A DNA stretch of 64,000 nt from positions 18,585 through 82,584 of the forward strand of contig JAVHLY010000013.1 in the NCBI GenBank assembly GCA_031081585.1. The letters run 5' to 3'. How positions within the stretch are numbered: position 1 is the first letter of the stretch; each line of letters starts with the position of its first letter. The notes under the pieces are model-generated. The model was not told the DNA's origin, did not search any database, and worked only from the letters and a program-made list of their open reading frames with translations. Position numbers and translations under genes: made by a program. The DNA is from Armatimonadota bacterium. GTDB taxonomy: Bacteria > Sysuimicrobiota > Sysuimicrobiia > Sysuimicrobiales > Humicultoraceae. Shown one piece after another: positions 41,437 to 50,907 of the stretch.

Positions 41437-42393
41437 CTACCCGCCCGGCGCCGCCGCCCGGGGGCGGGGGCCGCGCTCGGCCACCAGCGCCCGCAGCAGG
41501 AAGAGGACGTTCGCCGGCCGCTCCGCCAGGCGGCGCATGAAGTAGGGGTACCACTGCTCGCCGAAGGGGACGTAGACCCGCACGTGGTAGCCCTCCTGGG
41601 CCAGGCGCCGCTGCAGGTCGCGCCGCACCCCGTAGACCATCTGGAACTCGAAGCGGTCCCGCCCGATCCCCTCGCGCGCGGCCAGCGCCTTGGCGTGGGC
41701 GATCAGGCGCTCGTCGTGGGTGGCGATGGCCGGGTAGTGGCCGCCGCGCAGCAGCGCCTCCATGAGGCGCCGGTAGTTCTCGTCCACGTCGGCCTTGCGC
41801 GGGTAGGCCACGCTGGGGGGCTCCAGGTAGGCCCCCTTCACCAGGCGCACCCGCGCCCCCAGGTCGATGAGCCGCTGGACGTCGGCGGCGCTGCGGTACA
41901 GGTAGGCCTGGATGACCACGCCCACGTTGCGGTAGCCGGCGTCCCACAGGTGCCGCCAGAGGCGCAGCGTCGGCTCCACCAGCGGGGACTCCTCCATGTC
42001 GATGCGCACGAAGGTCTCCTGCCGCCGCGCCGCGTCCACCACGCGGCGGAGCCGCTCCTCCGCCGCGCCCTCGTCCATCGTCGCCCCGAGCTGGGAGAGC
42101 TTCACCGACAGGTTGCAGTCGAGCCCCTCCCGCCGGATCGTCTCCAGGATGGTGACGTACATGTCGGCGGCGTGCTCGGCCTCCGCCGCGCTGGTGGTCT
42201 TCTCGCCCAGGTAGTTCAGGCTGGCGTGCAGGCCGGCGAGGTTGAGTTCCCGCACCGCCGCCACCGCCTCCGCCAGCGTCTCCCCGGCCACGAAGCGGCG
42301 GGCGGCGCGGCGCGCCCAGGGGTGGTGCAGGACGAGGTCCTGGGCCCGGGCACTCTCGGAGAGGGCGATGAAGGCGCGCCGCAGCCACCCCAT
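41437..42393 (-). CDS. Proline dehydrogenase (monofunctional, PutA/PRODH type)
   Basis: FAD enzyme oxidising proline to delta1-pyrroline-5-carboxylate. The 318-residue TIM barrel shows the family motifs NLAGLHASLNYLGE, VKLSQLGATMDE, RIDMEES, VVIQAYL, RLVKGAYLEP, ATHDERL, FEFQMVYGVR and YVPFGEQWYPYFMRRLAERPAN. It is the short bacterial form without a fused P5C dehydrogenase domain, and no P5C dehydrogenase gene lies in the window. Lies between gdhA and the ornithine-cyclodeaminase-family gene, 24 bases after the former. Confidence 0.94.
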   Translation of the reverse strand: MGWLRRAFIALSESARAQDLVLHHPWARRAARRFVAGETLAEAVAAVRELNLAGLHASLNYLGEKTTSAAEAEHAADMYVTILETIRREGLDCNLSVKLSQLGATMDEGAAEERLRRVVDAARRQETFVRIDMEESPLVEPTLRLWRHLWDAGYRNVGVVIQAYLYRSAADVQRLIDLGARVRLVKGAYLEPPSVAYPRKADVDENYRRLMEALLRGGHYPAIATHDERLIAHAKALAAREGIGRDRFEFQMVYGVRRDLQRRLAQEGYHVRVYVPFGEQWYPYFMRRLAERPANVLFLLRALVAERGPRPRAAAPGG

Positions 42394-42417
42394 CGGGTCC
42401 CTGCCGCCGTCCGCGCC

Positions 42418-43689
42418 TCAGGGGTAGATGCCGCGCAGGTAGAGCGCGTCGGCGACCCGCCCGATGGCCCGGATGAGCGCTCCCACGCGCAGGCGCACCC
42501 GGTACTCCTCCGCGGTCTGCCAGACGCGGTGGAAGGCCCGCACCAGCGTGCGCTCGAGGTTCTGGTTGACCTCCTCCTCGGTCCAGAAGAACTGCTGCAG
42601 CCCCTGCACCCACTCGAAGTAGGAGACGATCACCCCGCCGGCGTTGGCCAGGATGTCGGGGATGACCGGAATCCCCCGCTCGGCGAAGACCTGGTCCGCG
42701 TCCGGCGTCAGCGGCCCGTTGGCCCCCTCGACGATCATGCGCGTGCGGATCCGCGGGGCGTTCTCCCCGTGGACCTGCGCCTCCAGGGCGCTGGGGATGA
42801 GGATGTCGCAGGGCAACTCCAGCAACTCCTCGTTGGTCACGCGGTCGGCGCCGGGGAAGCCCACCACCGACCCCGTGGCCTCCTTGTGGCGCAGCACCGC
42901 GCGCGGGTCCAGGCCCTTCGGGTTGAAGATCCCCCCGCGGCTGTCGCTGACGGCGATGACGCGGCAGCCGATGTCGTGCAGCAGGTAGGCGGCGATGGAG
43001 CCCACGTTGCCGTAGCCCTGGACCACCACCGTCGCCCCCTCCAGGGGCATGCCCAGGCGCCGCGCCGTCTCGCGCACGCAGATGGTCACCCCGCGCCCCG
43101 TGGCCTCCACGCGCCCGTAGGAGCCGCCGATCTCGATGGGCTTGCCGGTGACCACCGAGGGGGCGGAGTAGCCGCGGTGCATGCTGTAGGTGTCCATGAT
43201 CCAGGCCATCACCTGGGGGTTGGTGCCCACGTCGGGGGCGGGGATGTCCCCCTCCGGGCTCATGAGCACGCTGATCTCTGTGGCGTAGCGCCGCGTCAGG
43301 TGCTCCAGCTCGTCCTGGGAGAGGGCCTTGGGGTCGACGACCACCCCGCCCTTGGCGCCGCCGTAGGGCAGGCCGACCACCGCGCACTTCCAGGTCATCC
43401 ACATGGCCAGCGCGCGGATCTCGTTGAGGGTGACGTCCGGGTGGTAGCGGATGCCGCCCTTGGTGGGCCCGAGCACCGTGCTGTGGTGGACGCGGTGTCC
43501 GGTGAAGACGCGCACGGAGCCGTCGTCCATCTTCACCGGGAAGTTCACAGTGAGCTCCCGCTTGGGGTAGGCCAGGAAGTCGCGGATGCCTCGCTTGAGG
43601 GGGAGGTGGTCTGCCGCCTCGTTGAACTGGCGCAGCGCCATCTGCCAGGGATCCTCTTTCGGGGCGATCACGACCGCCTGTGCGCTCAT
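42418..43689 (-). CDS. gdhA: Glutamate dehydrogenase (Glu/Leu/Phe/Val dehydrogenase family)
   Basis: Oxidative deamination of glutamate to 2-oxoglutarate and ammonia, or the reverse. The 423-residue protein has [20 protein letters not shown], the catalytic lysine segment [11 protein letters not shown], the P-x-x-D-x-G-T-N block [14 protein letters not shown] and the dinucleotide loop [10 protein letters not shown]. Length and motifs match the hexameric class I small enzyme. ATG 43689 has AGGAGGAGG upstream. First gene of the amino acid catabolic operon with proline dehydrogenase. Confidence 0.96.
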   Translation of the reverse strand: MSAQAVVIAPKEDPWQMALRQFNEAADHLPLKRGIRDFLAYPKRELTVNFPVKMDDGSVRVFTGHRVHHSTVLGPTKGGIRYHPDVTLNEIRALAMWMTWKCAVVGLPYGGAKGGVVVDPKALSQDELEHLTRRYATEISVLMSPEGDIPAPDVGTNPQVMAWIMDTYSMHRGYSAPSVVTGKPIEIGGSYGRVEATGRGVTICVRETARRLGMPLEGATVVVQGYGNVGSIAAYLLHDIGCRVIAVSDSRGGIFNPKGLDPRAVLRHKEATGSVVGFPGADRVTNEELLELPCDILIPSALEAQVHGENAPRIRTRMIVEGANGPLTPDADQVFAERGIPVIPDILANAGGVIVSYFEWVQGLQQFFWTEEEVNQNLERTLVRAFHRVWQTAEEYRVRLRVGALIRAIGRVADALYLRGIYP

Positions 43690-43806
43690 AGGCCTCCTCC
43701 TCGCGCCGCCCGCCGGACGGGACGGCAACCCGGGGTAGGGAATGGGTGTGTTCAGACCCTTCGGCCCGCTGCCGCCCGCCCCCTGCGCGCCACCCCGCAC
43801 GCCGCC

Positions 43807-44808
43807 CTACCGCACCAGCCACGAGACCGGCACCAGCACCACCCCCGCCGCGTCGAAGGCGGGGAGCAGGGTGCGCACCACGTCCGCGGTGACGCGCTGG
43901 ACGTGGCCGATGCCGATGGCCTCCCCGCGCGCCAGGGCCACGTCGAGCAGGTGGCGCACCTGGGCGGCGATCGCCTCCGGGTCCTCCGCGTTGTCGAGGA
44001 AGACGGTCCGCTCCGCCGCGGGGACGCCGGCGGCCCGGGCCAGCGGGACCGCCACCGAGGCCGGGGTGGTGCGGCTGTCCACGAAGAACAGCCCCCGCGA
44101 GCGCGCCACGTGGAGCACCGCGCGCATGACCCGCGGGTCCGCCGTCGCCCGCGACCCCATGTGCCCGCTGATCCCCACCGCGCCCGGGACGCTGGCCAGC
44201 GCCGACTCGACCTCCCGGACGATGGCCTCCTCACCCATGGCGGTGGTCACGCCGTGTGGGCCCAGCCGACGCGCGGGGTCCTCGGCTTCCAGGGGCAGGT
44301 GCAGCAGCACCTCCAGGCCCGCCGCCCGCGCCCGCTCGGCCACGGCCCTGGAGGCGGGCAGGCCCGGCAGGACCGCCACCGTCACCGGGCGCCCCAGGGC
44401 CAGGATGGGGTCGAGCTGGGCGAGCTGCCCTCCGGCGTCGTCGAAGACGATGGCCACGCGCGCCTGCGGCGGAGATCCCGTGGGCGCGGTGTCCGGGAGG
44501 GCAGGGGCGCGGCCGGGCCGGAGCCGGGCGGGCGTAGGCCGCGGCCGCTCGGGCCGTCGGGACCCAGCGGAGGGTCCGGCCCCGGGCACCCGGGGCGACG
44601 GGCGGGGCGAAGGCGACAGCGCGGCAGGCCGGGTGCCGCCCGGCGGGTAGGGCGGCAGGGCGCCCGCCCCCAGCCCCAGCCAGTAACCCACCGCCCCGCC
44701 GACCACCAGCAGGAGCGACGCCAGCACCGCCACGGCCCAGGCGGCGCTGCCGGCGTGTGGGAGGGCATGCGGCCGGTCGGCCCTTCCGGACCGGGGGCCG
44801 GCCCTCAC
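43807..44808 (-). CDS. Divergent polysaccharide deacetylase (YibQ family)
   Basis: Envelope protein of 333 residues: one N-terminal transmembrane segment (about 24-47), a proline-rich linker (about 50-115) and a divergent NodB-type barrel (about 115-330) opening VAIVFDDAGGQLAQLDPIL and containing VLPGLPAS, LHLPLE, ISGHMGS, FFVDSRTT and IGHV. YibQ-family genes commonly follow envC and ctpA in bacteria, as here, and are thought to act in the periplasm near peptidoglycan amidase control. The GTG overlaps the ctpA stop (GTGA). Confidence 0.88.
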   Translation of the reverse strand: MRAGPRSGRADRPHALPHAGSAAWAVAVLASLLLVVGGAVGYWLGLGAGALPPYPPGGTRPAALSPSPRPSPRVPGAGPSAGSRRPERPRPTPARLRPGRAPALPDTAPTGSPPQARVAIVFDDAGGQLAQLDPILALGRPVTVAVLPGLPASRAVAERARAAGLEVLLHLPLEAEDPARRLGPHGVTTAMGEEAIVREVESALASVPGAVGISGHMGSRATADPRVMRAVLHVARSRGLFFVDSRTTPASVAVPLARAAGVPAAERTVFLDNAEDPEAIAAQVRHLLDVALARGEAIGIGHVQRVTADVVRTLLPAFDAAGVVLVPVSWLVR

Positions 44809-46022
44809 GGCGACAGACGCCGGCGCAGGACCTCGAAGGCGCGGGCGAACTGCTCCGCCTCAATGCGGGCCACCTCGGCCTCGCTGCGCCCTTCCTGCCG
44901 CGCGCCCGCCACCAGGGTCGGCGTGATCCCCGTCCCGTGGATGTCGTGGCCGTCCGGCGTCAGGTACTTGCCGCTCGTGATGGTGGCCCCTGCTCCCCCC
45001 GGCAGGGAGACCACGCTCTGGATGACCCCCTTGCCGAAGGTGCGCAGGCCCACGAGCGGGGCCACGTCGTGGTCCCGCAGGGCGCCGGCCAGGATCTCGC
45101 CGGCGCTGGCGGTGAACTCGTTCACCAGGACGACCGCCGGCAGGGTGACCTTGGGCCCGCGGGTGGCCCGCTGGGTCTGTCGCCGCCCCTGCCGGTCCAC
45201 GGTGTGGACGATGGGCTGCCCGGCCGGCACGAAGCGGTCGGCCACCTCGACGGCGACATCGAGCAATCCCCCGCCGTTGTTGCGCAGGTCGAGCAGCAGC
45301 CCGCGCGCGCCCGCCGCCCGGGCCGCCTCCACCGCTCGCGCGAACTCGCGGGCCGTGGTCTCGTTGAAGAGCAGGATGCGCACGTAGGCCACGCGCGTCG
45401 CCCGCAGCGCGGCGCGCTGCGCCGGCGGGAGGTTCTCGTCCCCCTGGACGCTGACATTGGCGATGCGCGCGCGCACCAGCCGCACCGTGAAAACGCGCTC
45501 GCCGCGGCCCAACCGCAGCGTCACCGCAGAACCCGCCGGCCCGCGGATGCGGGTGACCACCTCCTCGAGCGACATCCCCCGGGTGTCCACCCCGTCCACG
45601 GCCAGGATGCGGTCTCCCGCGCGGATGCCGGCGCGGTAGGCCGGGGTGCGCGGGATGGGCGTGACGACCACCGGGCGGTCGCCCTGCAGCTCGACGAAGA
45701 GCCCCACACCGTGAAAGACCCCGCCGAGGTGCTCCCGGTACTCGCGGTACGCCTCGGGGTCGAGGAAGCGGGTGTAGGGGTCGCCCAGGGCCTCGAGCAT
45801 CCCGCGGGCGGCCCCGTAGAAGAGGGACCGGGTGTCCACCTGGCGCTCAAGGTAGGTGGTGCGGACGTGGTGGAGGAGCTCGCGCAGCAGGGCGAAGCCC
45901 TGGCTCTCGGCGTCCCCGCCGAGAGCCGCCTGGCTGCGCCCGACACCGTACCCCGCCAGGAACCCTGCGCCAATGAGGACGAGGAGGAGGACGGCGGCGA
46001 TGGCGGGACGGGACCGCGGCAT
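44805..46022 (-). CDS. ctpA: C-terminal processing peptidase (S41)
   Basis: Serine protease with a PDZ domain that trims exported proteins. The 405-residue product has a signal anchor (about 7-28), a PDZ domain (about 95-180, GVGLFVELQGDRPVVVTPIP, AGIRAGDRILAVDGVDTRG) and the S41 catalytic core with Ser in EFTASAGEILAGAL and Lys in LRTFGKGVIQSVV. Follows the M23 peptidase gene after 112 bases. In this operon it may process cell-wall hydrolases or their regulators. Confidence 0.95.
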   Translation of the reverse strand: MPRSRPAIAAVLLLVLIGAGFLAGYGVGRSQAALGGDAESQGFALLRELLHHVRTTYLERQVDTRSLFYGAARGMLEALGDPYTRFLDPEAYREYREHLGGVFHGVGLFVELQGDRPVVVTPIPRTPAYRAGIRAGDRILAVDGVDTRGMSLEEVVTRIRGPAGSAVTLRLGRGERVFTVRLVRARIANVSVQGDENLPPAQRAALRATRVAYVRILLFNETTAREFARAVEAARAAGARGLLLDLRNNGGGLLDVAVEVADRFVPAGQPIVHTVDRQGRRQTQRATRGPKVTLPAVVLVNEFTASAGEILAGALRDHDVAPLVGLRTFGKGVIQSVVSLPGGAGATITSGKYLTPDGHDIHGTGITPTLVAGARQEGRSEAEVARIEAEQFARAFEVLRRRLSP

Positions 46023-46134
46023 GGACCGCTCAGGGCCGGGCCGGGCGCCCGGACAGGCCGACTGCGGCCGTGGTCAGCGACGTGCCCACGCCCTCAGCAT
46101 AGCGGAGGAGGCCCGGCGGTGTGGCGGAGGGCGG

Positions 46135-47250
46135 TCACCGCCCCTGCGGGTCGACCGGCTGACCGTTCACGCGGATCTCGAAGTGGACGTGCGGGCCGGT
46201 GCTGTAGCCGGTGCTGCCCACGCGGCCGATCACCTCGCCCCGGCGCACCCGCTCCCCCGGACGCGTGAGGATGGCGGAGAGGTGGGCGTAGAGGGTGGAG
46301 AGGCCCTCGCCGTGGTCGAGGATGACGATCTTCCCGTAGCCCCCGAACCACCCGGCGTAGATGACGGTGCCGTCCCAGGCCGCCACCACCGGCGCCCCCC
46401 AGGGGGCGGCGATGTCGACGCCGCTGTGCATGCGCTGCACGCGGAAGATGGGGTGGACCCGCAGGCCGAACCCTGAGGTGAAGGCCCCGCGGGCGGGCCA
46501 GAGGAAGTTGCGGAAGCGGCCGGGCGGGATCACGCCGGGGGCGGCGGCCTGCATCCGCTGGATGAGCTGGACGAGCTCCCGGTCGGTGCGTTCCAGCTCC
46601 TCCACGACCTCCTCGTAGAGGGCGCGCTCCCGCTGGATGCGGACCAGCAGCGCCTGCTTCGCCCGGGCCTGGGCCGCCACCGCCTCCCGCCGGGCGCGCG
46701 TCTCGGCGATGAGCTCGGCGATGCGCGCCTGGTCGGCCACGAGCGCCTCGTGCAGGCGGGCGTAGCGCTCCGCGTCCTGGTCGTACTCGGCGATGAGCCG
46801 GGCGTCCGCCCGCATGATCGTCGTCAGGAAGTGCGCCCGGGCGACGAACTCGGCGAAGTCGGTGACGTCCAGCAGGACGTCCACGTAGCCGCGGCGGCCG
46901 TACTTGTAGATGTCCCGCAACCGCCCGCCCACCAGCGCCCGCTGCCGGGCCAGGCGCTGCCGCACCAGGGCCAGCTCGCGCCCCGTGGCCTGGGCCCGCG
47001 CGCGCGTCTGGGCCAGCTCCCGGGCCAGCACGCGCAGCCGCGCCTCCTCCGCCTCCAGGCGCTGGTCCATCGCCTCCAGGTCCCGCAGCGTCCGGCGCTC
47101 CGCGCGCTTCACCGCACGCAGGCGGGTGCGCTGCTCCTCCAGCTGGCGGCGCACCTGCCGCAGCTCGGTGCGCTTCTGCTGGAGCGAGGGCGCGGCGGCG
47201 GCCGGGACGGCCAGCACCAGCATCAGGAGGAGCGGGAGGGCGCGACGCAC
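46135..47250 (-). CDS. EnvC-like M23 (LytM) peptidase with coiled coil
   Basis: Exported protein controlling septal peptidoglycan splitting with FtsEX. Of 371 residues: signal peptide (1-19), a long coiled coil (about 22-245) and a C-terminal LytM domain (about 255-371). Unlike E. coli EnvC, the metal-binding residues seem intact: HSGVDIAAPWG (H-x3-D) and HVHFEIR (HxH), so it could itself be an endopeptidase rather than only an amidase activator. GTG start; lies ten bases after ftsX. Confidence 0.92.
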   Translation of the reverse strand: MRRALPLLLMLVLAVPAAAAPSLQQKRTELRQVRRQLEEQRTRLRAVKRAERRTLRDLEAMDQRLEAEEARLRVLARELAQTRARAQATGRELALVRQRLARQRALVGGRLRDIYKYGRRGYVDVLLDVTDFAEFVARAHFLTTIMRADARLIAEYDQDAERYARLHEALVADQARIAELIAETRARREAVAAQARAKQALLVRIQRERALYEEVVEELERTDRELVQLIQRMQAAAPGVIPPGRFRNFLWPARGAFTSGFGLRVHPIFRVQRMHSGVDIAAPWGAPVVAAWDGTVIYAGWFGGYGKIVILDHGEGLSTLYAHLSAILTRPGERVRRGEVIGRVGSTGYSTGPHVHFEIRVNGQPVDPQGR

Positions 47251-47260
47251 TGACGGCGCC

Positions 47261-48211
47261 TCAGGTCTGGAGGAAGCGGCGCAGGGCCAGCAGGCTCCCG
47301 CTCATCCCCACCACCAGCCCCCCTGCACCGATCGTCCCGAGCAGCCCGGGGAGGAGGTCGGCAGGCCCCAGCAGGGGGAGGAAGGGCAGGGCGCCGCGCG
47401 CCCGCTCCACCAGGAAGGCGTAGGCGGGGACGAGCACGCCGGCGGCCAGCAGGATGGCCAGCGCGCCTTCCACGGCCCCCTCCATGAGGAAGGGGGAGCG
47501 CATGTACCACCCGCCGGCGCCCACGAGCTGCATGATCTCGATCTCCTGACGCCGCGCCAGGATGGTGAGGCGCACCGTGTTCATGATGATGATCAGGGCC
47601 ACGAGCCCCAGCAGGAGGGCCAGCCCCAGCCCGACGGCGCGCACCACCCCGGTGACGGCGAGGAGGCGGTCCACGACCTCGCCCCCGAAGGCCACCTCCT
47701 CCACGCCGCGCAGGCGGCGCACCGCCTCGGCCACCCGCCGGACCTGGCGGCCCTCGGTGACGGCGATCTCCAGCGAGTCGGGCAGCGGGTTGGTCTGGAC
47801 CACGTCGCGCAGCGCCACCCGGTCGCCGAGCGTGGCCTGGAGCCGCCGCAGGGCGACGTCGCGGCCGACGAAGGTCACCGCGCGCACGCCCGGCACCCGA
47901 CGCGCCTCCGCCACCAGGCGGTCCCGCTCCGCCGGCGTGAGCCCGTCGCGCAGGTAGGCCACCACGCCCACCTGCCCCTCGACCACGCGGGCCAGGTGGT
48001 GGAGGTTGGCACTGAGGATGAGGCCGCAGCCGACGAGCAGCAGCGTCACCAGGATGGTGGTGACCGCGGCCAGGCTCATCAGCCCGTTGCGGCGGAAGGC
48101 CAGGGCCGCCTCGCGGACGGTGTAGGCCACCGCCGCCCGCACCCGGGCTGCCGCCACCGCCACGGGGGGAGGTACGGCCGGACGGCCTCCGACCGGACGC
48201 CGTTCAGCCAC
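47261..48211 (-). CDS. ftsX: Cell division protein FtsX
   Basis: Membrane partner of FtsE. The 316-residue protein has the first transmembrane segment at about 55-80 (LMSLAAVTTILVTLLLVGCGL), an extracytoplasmic domain (about 81-190) containing PLPDSLEIAV, and three more segments in the C-terminal half, the four-segment FtsX layout. GTG 48211 overlaps the ftsE stop by eight bases. Transmits FtsE ATP cycles to the adjacent M23 protein. Confidence 0.94.
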   Translation of the reverse strand: MAERRPVGGRPAVPPPVAVAAARVRAAVAYTVREAALAFRRNGLMSLAAVTTILVTLLLVGCGLILSANLHHLARVVEGQVGVVAYLRDGLTPAERDRLVAEARRVPGVRAVTFVGRDVALRRLQATLGDRVALRDVVQTNPLPDSLEIAVTEGRQVRRVAEAVRRLRGVEEVAFGGEVVDRLLAVTGVVRAVGLGLALLLGLVALIIIMNTVRLTILARRQEIEIMQLVGAGGWYMRSPFLMEGAVEGALAILLAAGVLVPAYAFLVERARGALPFLPLLGPADLLPGLLGTIGAGGLVVGMSGSLLALRRFLQT

Positions 48212-48929
48212 GCCGCCCCACCACCAGATGCGGCACGTCCACGGCGGCACGGGGGGTGTAGAGGCCGTAGTCCTCGTCGCGGACCACCGTGCCCCCGGCC
48301 AGTTCGACGACGCGCTTGCGCAGGATGTCCACGATCGTCTTGTTGTGGGTGGTGACGACCACCGTCGTGCCGTGCAGGTTGATGCGGCTGAGGAGCTGGA
48401 TGATCTCCCAGGAGGTGCGCGGGTCGAGGTTGCCGGTAGGCTCGTCGGCCAGCAGCAGCGGGGGCTGGTGGACCAGGGCGCGCGCGATGGAGACCCGCTG
48501 CTGCTCCCCGCCGGAGAGCTGGTGCGGGTAGGCGTCGGCCCGCTCCTCCAGCCCCACCACGCCGAGCGCCCGCAGGGTGCGCGGCCGGATCTCGTGCGGG
48601 GCGGCGCCGGTCACGTGCAGGGCGAAGGCCACGTTCTCGTAGGCGGTCTTGTGCGGCAGGAGCTTGTAGTCCTGGAAGACGATGCCCATACTCCGGCGCA
48701 GCGCCGGGACGTGGCGGCGCGGCAGCCGGGTGATGTCCCGGCCGCCCACAATCACCTGCCCCCGGGTGGGCACTTCAGCCCGGTAGATGAGCTTGAGCAG
48801 GGTGGACTTGCCGGACCCCGTGGCCCCGATGATGAAGACGAACTCGCCCGGCTCGATGGAGAGGGAGACGTCCCGGAGGGCGGTGACGCCGTTGGGGTAG
48901 CACTTGGAGACGCCGCGGAATCGGATCAT
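48204..48929 (-). CDS. ftsE: Cell division ATP-binding protein FtsE
   Basis: ATPase of the FtsEX complex, 241 residues: [20 protein letters not shown], Walker [30 protein letters not shown] (FtsE-type), [15 protein letters not shown] and [15 protein letters not shown] 48929 has no clear ribosome-binding site. The C-terminal extension (about 220-241) is not part of the usual domain. First gene of ftsE-ftsX-M23-ctpA-deacetylase. Confidence 0.95.
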   Translation of the reverse strand: MIRFRGVSKCYPNGVTALRDVSLSIEPGEFVFIIGATGSGKSTLLKLIYRAEVPTRGQVIVGGRDITRLPRRHVPALRRSMGIVFQDYKLLPHKTAYENVAFALHVTGAAPHEIRPRTLRALGVVGLEERADAYPHQLSGGEQQRVSIARALVHQPPLLLADEPTGNLDPRTSWEIIQLLSRINLHGTTVVVTTHNKTIVDILRKRVVELAGGTVVRDEDYGLYTPRAAVDVPHLVVGRRG

Positions 48930-48991
48930 CGACAAGAGCGACGGAAAGGGCGACGACAGCCTGTCTGTGCGTCCCTGGCGGGTCTTCGGCA

Positions 48992-49017
48992 CGCGGCGAG
49001 ATTTTCCTCTCGCCGCG
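48992..49017. terminator. Perfect 10-bp hairpin between surE and ftsE
   Basis: CGCGGCGAGA-TTTTCC-TCTCGCCGCG. On the minus strand it lies about 155 bases after the surE stop and 63 bases before the ftsE start. There is no clear U-run. It may end the surE transcript or sit in the ftsE leader. Confidence 0.45.
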
Positions 49018-49170
49018 CGAGGCCCCGCCGAAGCCACGCGGAGAGCCTGCCAGGCCGCCGGGGGAGGCGGCCCTCCTCCCCTCCTCCCTCCTATGCCCGC
49101 TTTCGGTGGGCTTCAGCCGGGCGGACGCAGGCCCCGGCCTCGGCCACCGACGTCCCTTCGGTCGCTCCTG

Positions 49171-49965
49171 TCAGTCCGCCAGCGAGATCCCGGCCACCAG
49201 CTGCGCCACGTGCGAGGTCACCGGCTCGCCGGCGGTCATGTCCATCCGCAACGGTGTCACCGAGACCAGCCCCTGGCGCAGGGCCCACCCGTCGGTGCCC
49301 TCCTCGTCGGGTTCGGGAGCGCGGTCTCCGGTGAGCCAGTAGTAGACCCGCCCGCGCGGGTCGCGCCGCTCCTCCAGCCGGCTGACGTAGCGCCGCTGCC
49401 CCTGACGCGTGACGGCCAGGCCGCGCAGGGCGCCGCGCGGCAGGTTGGGGACGTTCACGTTCAGCACCACCTCGTCGGGCAGCCGCTGCTGCCCCAGCCG
49501 GGCCACCAGACGGGCCGCCACGTCGGCAGCCACGTCGTAGTGGACCTCGCGGACCTCGCCGGCGCGCCGGAAGACGGCCACGGAGACAGCGAGACTGGGG
49601 AACCCCATGATGGCCCCCTCCATGGCGCCGGAGACGGTGCCCGAGTAGGTCAGGTCGCTGCCGATGTTGGCTTCCCCGTTGATCCCCGAGATCACCAGGT
49701 CGGGACGCCAGGGCAGCAGCGCCAGCACCCCCAGGACGACGCAGTCGGCTGGGGTGCCGTTGGTGGCCCAGGCGCGCACGTCGAGCCCCGGCAGCGCCGT
49801 CGGGGTGGCGCGCAGCGGCTTGTGCAGGGTGATGGCGTGCCCGGTGGCGCTGCGCTCGTGCTCCGGGGCCACGACGGCCACCTCGCCGCTCCGGGCGAGG
49901 GCCCGCGCCAGGGCCAGCACCCCCGGGCTGTGGATCCCGTCGTCGTTGGTGAGCAGGATCCTCAC
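49171..49965 (-). CDS. surE: 5'/3'-nucleotidase SurE
   Basis: Metal-dependent nucleoside monophosphate phosphatase. The 264-residue protein has the metal site LLTNDDGIHSPGV, VAPEHERSATGHAIT, NGTPADCVVLG, SGINGEANIG and YSGTVSGAMEGA. GTG 49965 overlaps the cutA stop (GTGA), so the two are translated together. Family members act in stress survival and nucleotide salvage. Confidence 0.95.
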   Translation of the reverse strand: MRILLTNDDGIHSPGVLALARALARSGEVAVVAPEHERSATGHAITLHKPLRATPTALPGLDVRAWATNGTPADCVVLGVLALLPWRPDLVISGINGEANIGSDLTYSGTVSGAMEGAIMGFPSLAVSVAVFRRAGEVREVHYDVAADVAARLVARLGQQRLPDEVVLNVNVPNLPRGALRGLAVTRQGQRRYVSRLEERRDPRGRVYYWLTGDRAPEPDEEGTDGWALRQGLVSVTPLRMDMTAGEPVTSHVAQLVAGISLAD

Positions 49966-50276
49966 CGCCGGACCGAGTCCTCGATCCAGCGCAGGTAGTC
50001 GGGGTTGCCCGCCAGGACCGGCAGCGCCACCACCTCGGGCACGGTGTACGCATGGAGCGTTCGCACGCGCGCGACCAGGGGCTCGACCAGCCGGTCGAGC
50101 GTCTTGACGACCAGGAGGACCTCCGCCGCCTCCTCGACGCCCCCCTGCCACCAGTAGGCGGAGCGCACCGGCGCGGTGTTCACGCAGGCGGCCAGGCGCT
50201 CGTCGAGCAGGGCGCGCCCCAGGCGCTCCGCCTCCTCGGCGGACGGGACGGTGATGAGGACGACCACCGCGCTCAC
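49962..50276 (-). CDS. cutA: CutA1-family divalent cation tolerance protein
   Basis: Small trimeric protein of uncertain function, linked to copper tolerance in enterobacteria. The 104-residue product carries AEEAERLGRALLDERLAACVNTAPVRSAYWWQGG split here into LLDERLAACVN and SAYWWQG, then HAYTVPEVVALPVLAGNPDYLRW. GTG start. Coupled to surE. Confidence 0.93.
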   Translation of the reverse strand: MSAVVVLITVPSAEEAERLGRALLDERLAACVNTAPVRSAYWWQGGVEEAAEVLLVVKTLDRLVEPLVARVRTLHAYTVPEVVALPVLAGNPDYLRWIEDSVRR

Positions 50277-50343
50277 GGCGCGACCGGGACGGAGGCGGCC
50301 GCGCGCATCACGAGACCAGCGTGGCGAAGCGGCCCGTGCATCG

Positions 50344-50877
50344 TTACACCGGCGTGGCGAAGCGCCGCGCGGCCAGGGTGAAGGCCTCCTCGGCCTCCCG
50401 GCCGCGCACCGCCAGGATGATCTCCCGCAGCGCCGTCCCCCGGTCGACGTGCGCGGCGATGACCTCGAGCATGGCCTGGGCCACCTGGTCGAAGGGCAGG
50501 CCCCCCACCCCCGTCCCCAGGGCCGGGAAGGCGATGGAGCGCAGCCCGTGCGCCTCCGCCAGCTCCAGGGCGGCGCGGGTGGCCCGCTGCACCGTCTCCA
50601 GGTCCGTCCGCAGGTCCGGGCCCATGGTGGCGGCGTGGATGACGTGGCGGGCCGGCAGCCGCCCCGCCCCGGTGAGTACCGCCTCCCCGGGGCGGATGGG
50701 CCCCCGGGCCACCGCCTCCTGCTCGATCTCCGGCCCTCCGGCGCGGCGGATCGCCCCCGCCACGCCGCCGCCCATGCGCAACGTGGCGTTGGCCGCGTTC
50801 ACGATGGCGTCGACGGCCAGCGTGGTCAGGTCGGCCGGCTCCACGCGGATGCGGGTGGTGTGGCGGAGGACCTCCAC
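50344..50877 (-). CDS. Macro-domain protein (ADP-ribose-binding type)
   Basis: Single macro domain of 177 residues, probably binding or hydrolysing ADP-ribose derivatives. The first nucleotide loop reads VDAIVNAANATLRMGGGVAGAIRRAGG, seen here as IVNAANATLRMGGGVAGAI, and the second as AFPALGTGVGGLPFDQ. The Asn and Gly-rich loop are those of MacroD-like hydrolases. GTG 50877. Lies between a HEAT-repeat protein and cutA with short gaps, so may be in one unit. Substrate unknown. Confidence 0.92.
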   Translation of the reverse strand: MEVLRHTTRIRVEPADLTTLAVDAIVNAANATLRMGGGVAGAIRRAGGPEIEQEAVARGPIRPGEAVLTGAGRLPARHVIHAATMGPDLRTDLETVQRATRAALELAEAHGLRSIAFPALGTGVGGLPFDQVAQAMLEVIAAHVDRGTALREIILAVRGREAEEAFTLAARRFATPV

Positions 50878-50907
50878 AGTCGCTCGGGCGGCGCCGCGGG
50901 CCGCCCC

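Noticed and set aside
41584..45387. 1267-codon plus-strand ORF across proline dehydrogenase, gdhA and the deacetylase
   Set aside because: Antisense shadow; composition lacks hydrophobic periodicity and no domain is recognisable.
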